Shown: positions 63,534-64,000 of the stretch, one piece after another
How positions within the stretch are numbered: the first letter of the stretch is position 1
Layout of the letters: each line of letters starts with the position of its first letter
Source: Methanofollis formosanus
GTDB taxonomy: Archaea; Halobacteriota; Methanomicrobia; Methanomicrobiales; Methanofollaceae
Direction of reading: 5' to 3'
Assembly: GCF_019633745.1 (NCBI RefSeq)
Contig: NZ_CP037968.1
Location: forward strand, 248,001-312,000
Length of the DNA stretch: 64,000 bases
Translations under genes and position numbers: made by a program
Notes under the pieces: generated by a model
Databases searched by the model: none
What the model was told of the DNA's origin: nothing
The model's input: only the letters and a program-made list of their open reading frames with translations

Positions 63534-64000
63534 TTACTCACGGCTCATCATCGCCTCACCTTCGGTCTCCAGGTGGACATAGGGCTCCCCGCTCACGTCC
63601 ACCAGCACTTTCTTCAGCGTCCCGGTGAACTGCCAGGGGCGCTCGCCCGGATAGTCCGCGGTCACCGGACTTCCCCGCTGGAGCCCGACACTGATCCCGC
63701 CGCCGCTGAGCGAGAATTTTCCGGGCTGGGTCTTGATTTCCCCTTCGCCCACCATCCTGTCGTCGATGTACAGCGCAAGTCGGCCGTGGGCCGTCCCCTT
63801 CGGCTCTTCGCCGGTTTTGGTGAAGACGGCCGAGAGGATGCCCGCTCCCTCCGGCACCTCAACGAAACTGCTGACCTGCTGCACGGTGCTGCCCGCAAAA
63901 TTGTAGACATAATGGAGATGGTTGTCCTTGATATAGAGGGCATGCCCGCCGAAGGTGTCGCCCTGGGCGAAGAGCACGCCCTCGGCGCCGCCGTCCGGGA
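63534..64000 (-). CDS. arylsulfatase, C-terminal fragment
   Basis: The frame is open from the right window edge to a TAA at 63534-63536, giving the last 150 or so residues. The text ALYIKDNHLHYVYNFAGSTVQQVSSFVEVPEGAGILSAVFTKTGEEPKGTAHGRLALYIDDRMVGEGEIKTQPGKFSLSGGGISVGLQRGSPVTADYPGERPWQFTGTLKKVLVDV is the C-terminal beta domain that follows the sulfatase fold in arylsulfatases. The catalytic Cys/Ser motif lies outside the window. Sulfate-ester hydrolysis is inferred by family only. Confidence 0.8.
   Translation of the reverse strand, partial: PDGGAEGVLFAQGDTFGGHALYIKDNHLHYVYNFAGSTVQQVSSFVEVPEGAGILSAVFTKTGEEPKGTAHGRLALYIDDRMVGEGEIKTQPGKFSLSGGGISVGLQRGSPVTADYPGERPWQFTGTLKKVLVDVSGEPYVHLETEGEAMMSRE

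Overview
The window looks like chromosomal DNA of a methanogenic archaeon of the order Methanomicrobiales (a Methanofollis/Methanoculleus-like genome; genus is an inference). The signs are: GC-rich coding DNA with archaeal TATA-type promoters and many leaderless starts; DUF3821-type S-layer glycoproteins with archaeal dockerin-like ends; membrane-anchored winged-helix regulators; the UPF0210/ACT pair; a CooS-type CO dehydrogenase; many secreted lipoproteins. No rRNA, tRNA, CRISPR array or intact insertion sequence was found.

Layout. 1-9.0 kb: a truncated TPR protein, a bicupin lipoprotein, a Cache lipoprotein, a C69 peptidase, an M3 peptidase and a RelE-type toxin-antitoxin pair. 9.4-17.2 kb: a zinc-ribbon membrane protein, a lipase-like hydrolase and a HEAT-repeat protein sharing one promoter, an AT-rich HEPN-like gene, a GNAT enzyme, a second RelE-like pair with an HTH partner, and the UPF0210/ACT operon. 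17.3-26.3 kb: a decayed bicupin copy, then a four-gene surface operon: two DUF3821 proteins that each carry a cohesin-like and a dockerin-like domain, a membrane-anchored single-cohesin protein, and a three-cohesin, two-PKD, dockerin-ended protein. 26.3-30.8 kb: an accessory island of PIN nuclease, XRE-ImmA/IrrE metalloprotease with an 11-bp inverted-repeat operator, a large archaeo-eukaryotic-primase protein whose C-terminus looks like an alkaline-phosphatase-superfamily domain, and a CPCC protein. 30.8-45.1 kb: ClC channel, CodB permease, PadR-ABC exporter operon, cardiolipin synthase, PHP, LURP-one, DUF1269-like, BASS transporter, beta-propeller, PadR-HAAS pair and a membrane HTH regulator. 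45.1-56.3 kb: uracil salvage (upp-uraA), a second beta-propeller, ferritin-like, ZIP, small zinc-binding and Fe-S proteins, a kinase-GNAT fusion and a MATE exporter. 56.3-64 kb: cupin + divergent CooS, DUF1254/1214, PIN, DHA2 exporter, DUF1269-like, and the end of an arylsulfatase.

The most unexpected non-coding structure is a composite intergenic element present at seven loci. It has two nested-palindrome modules: B, with outer arms GCCTTCCC/GGGAAGGC, and A, with outer arms GCCGCCC/GGGCGGC. Most copies share an inner perfect GC hairpin whose three-base loop and closing pair vary while pairing is kept. At all seven loci it lies just downstream of a gene and in that gene's orientation. The other leading candidates for new biology are the primase/phosphatase-like fusion beside the XRE-ImmA/PIN genes, the self-contained archaeal cohesin-dockerin operon, and a CooS homologue that lacks one canonical active-site cysteine.
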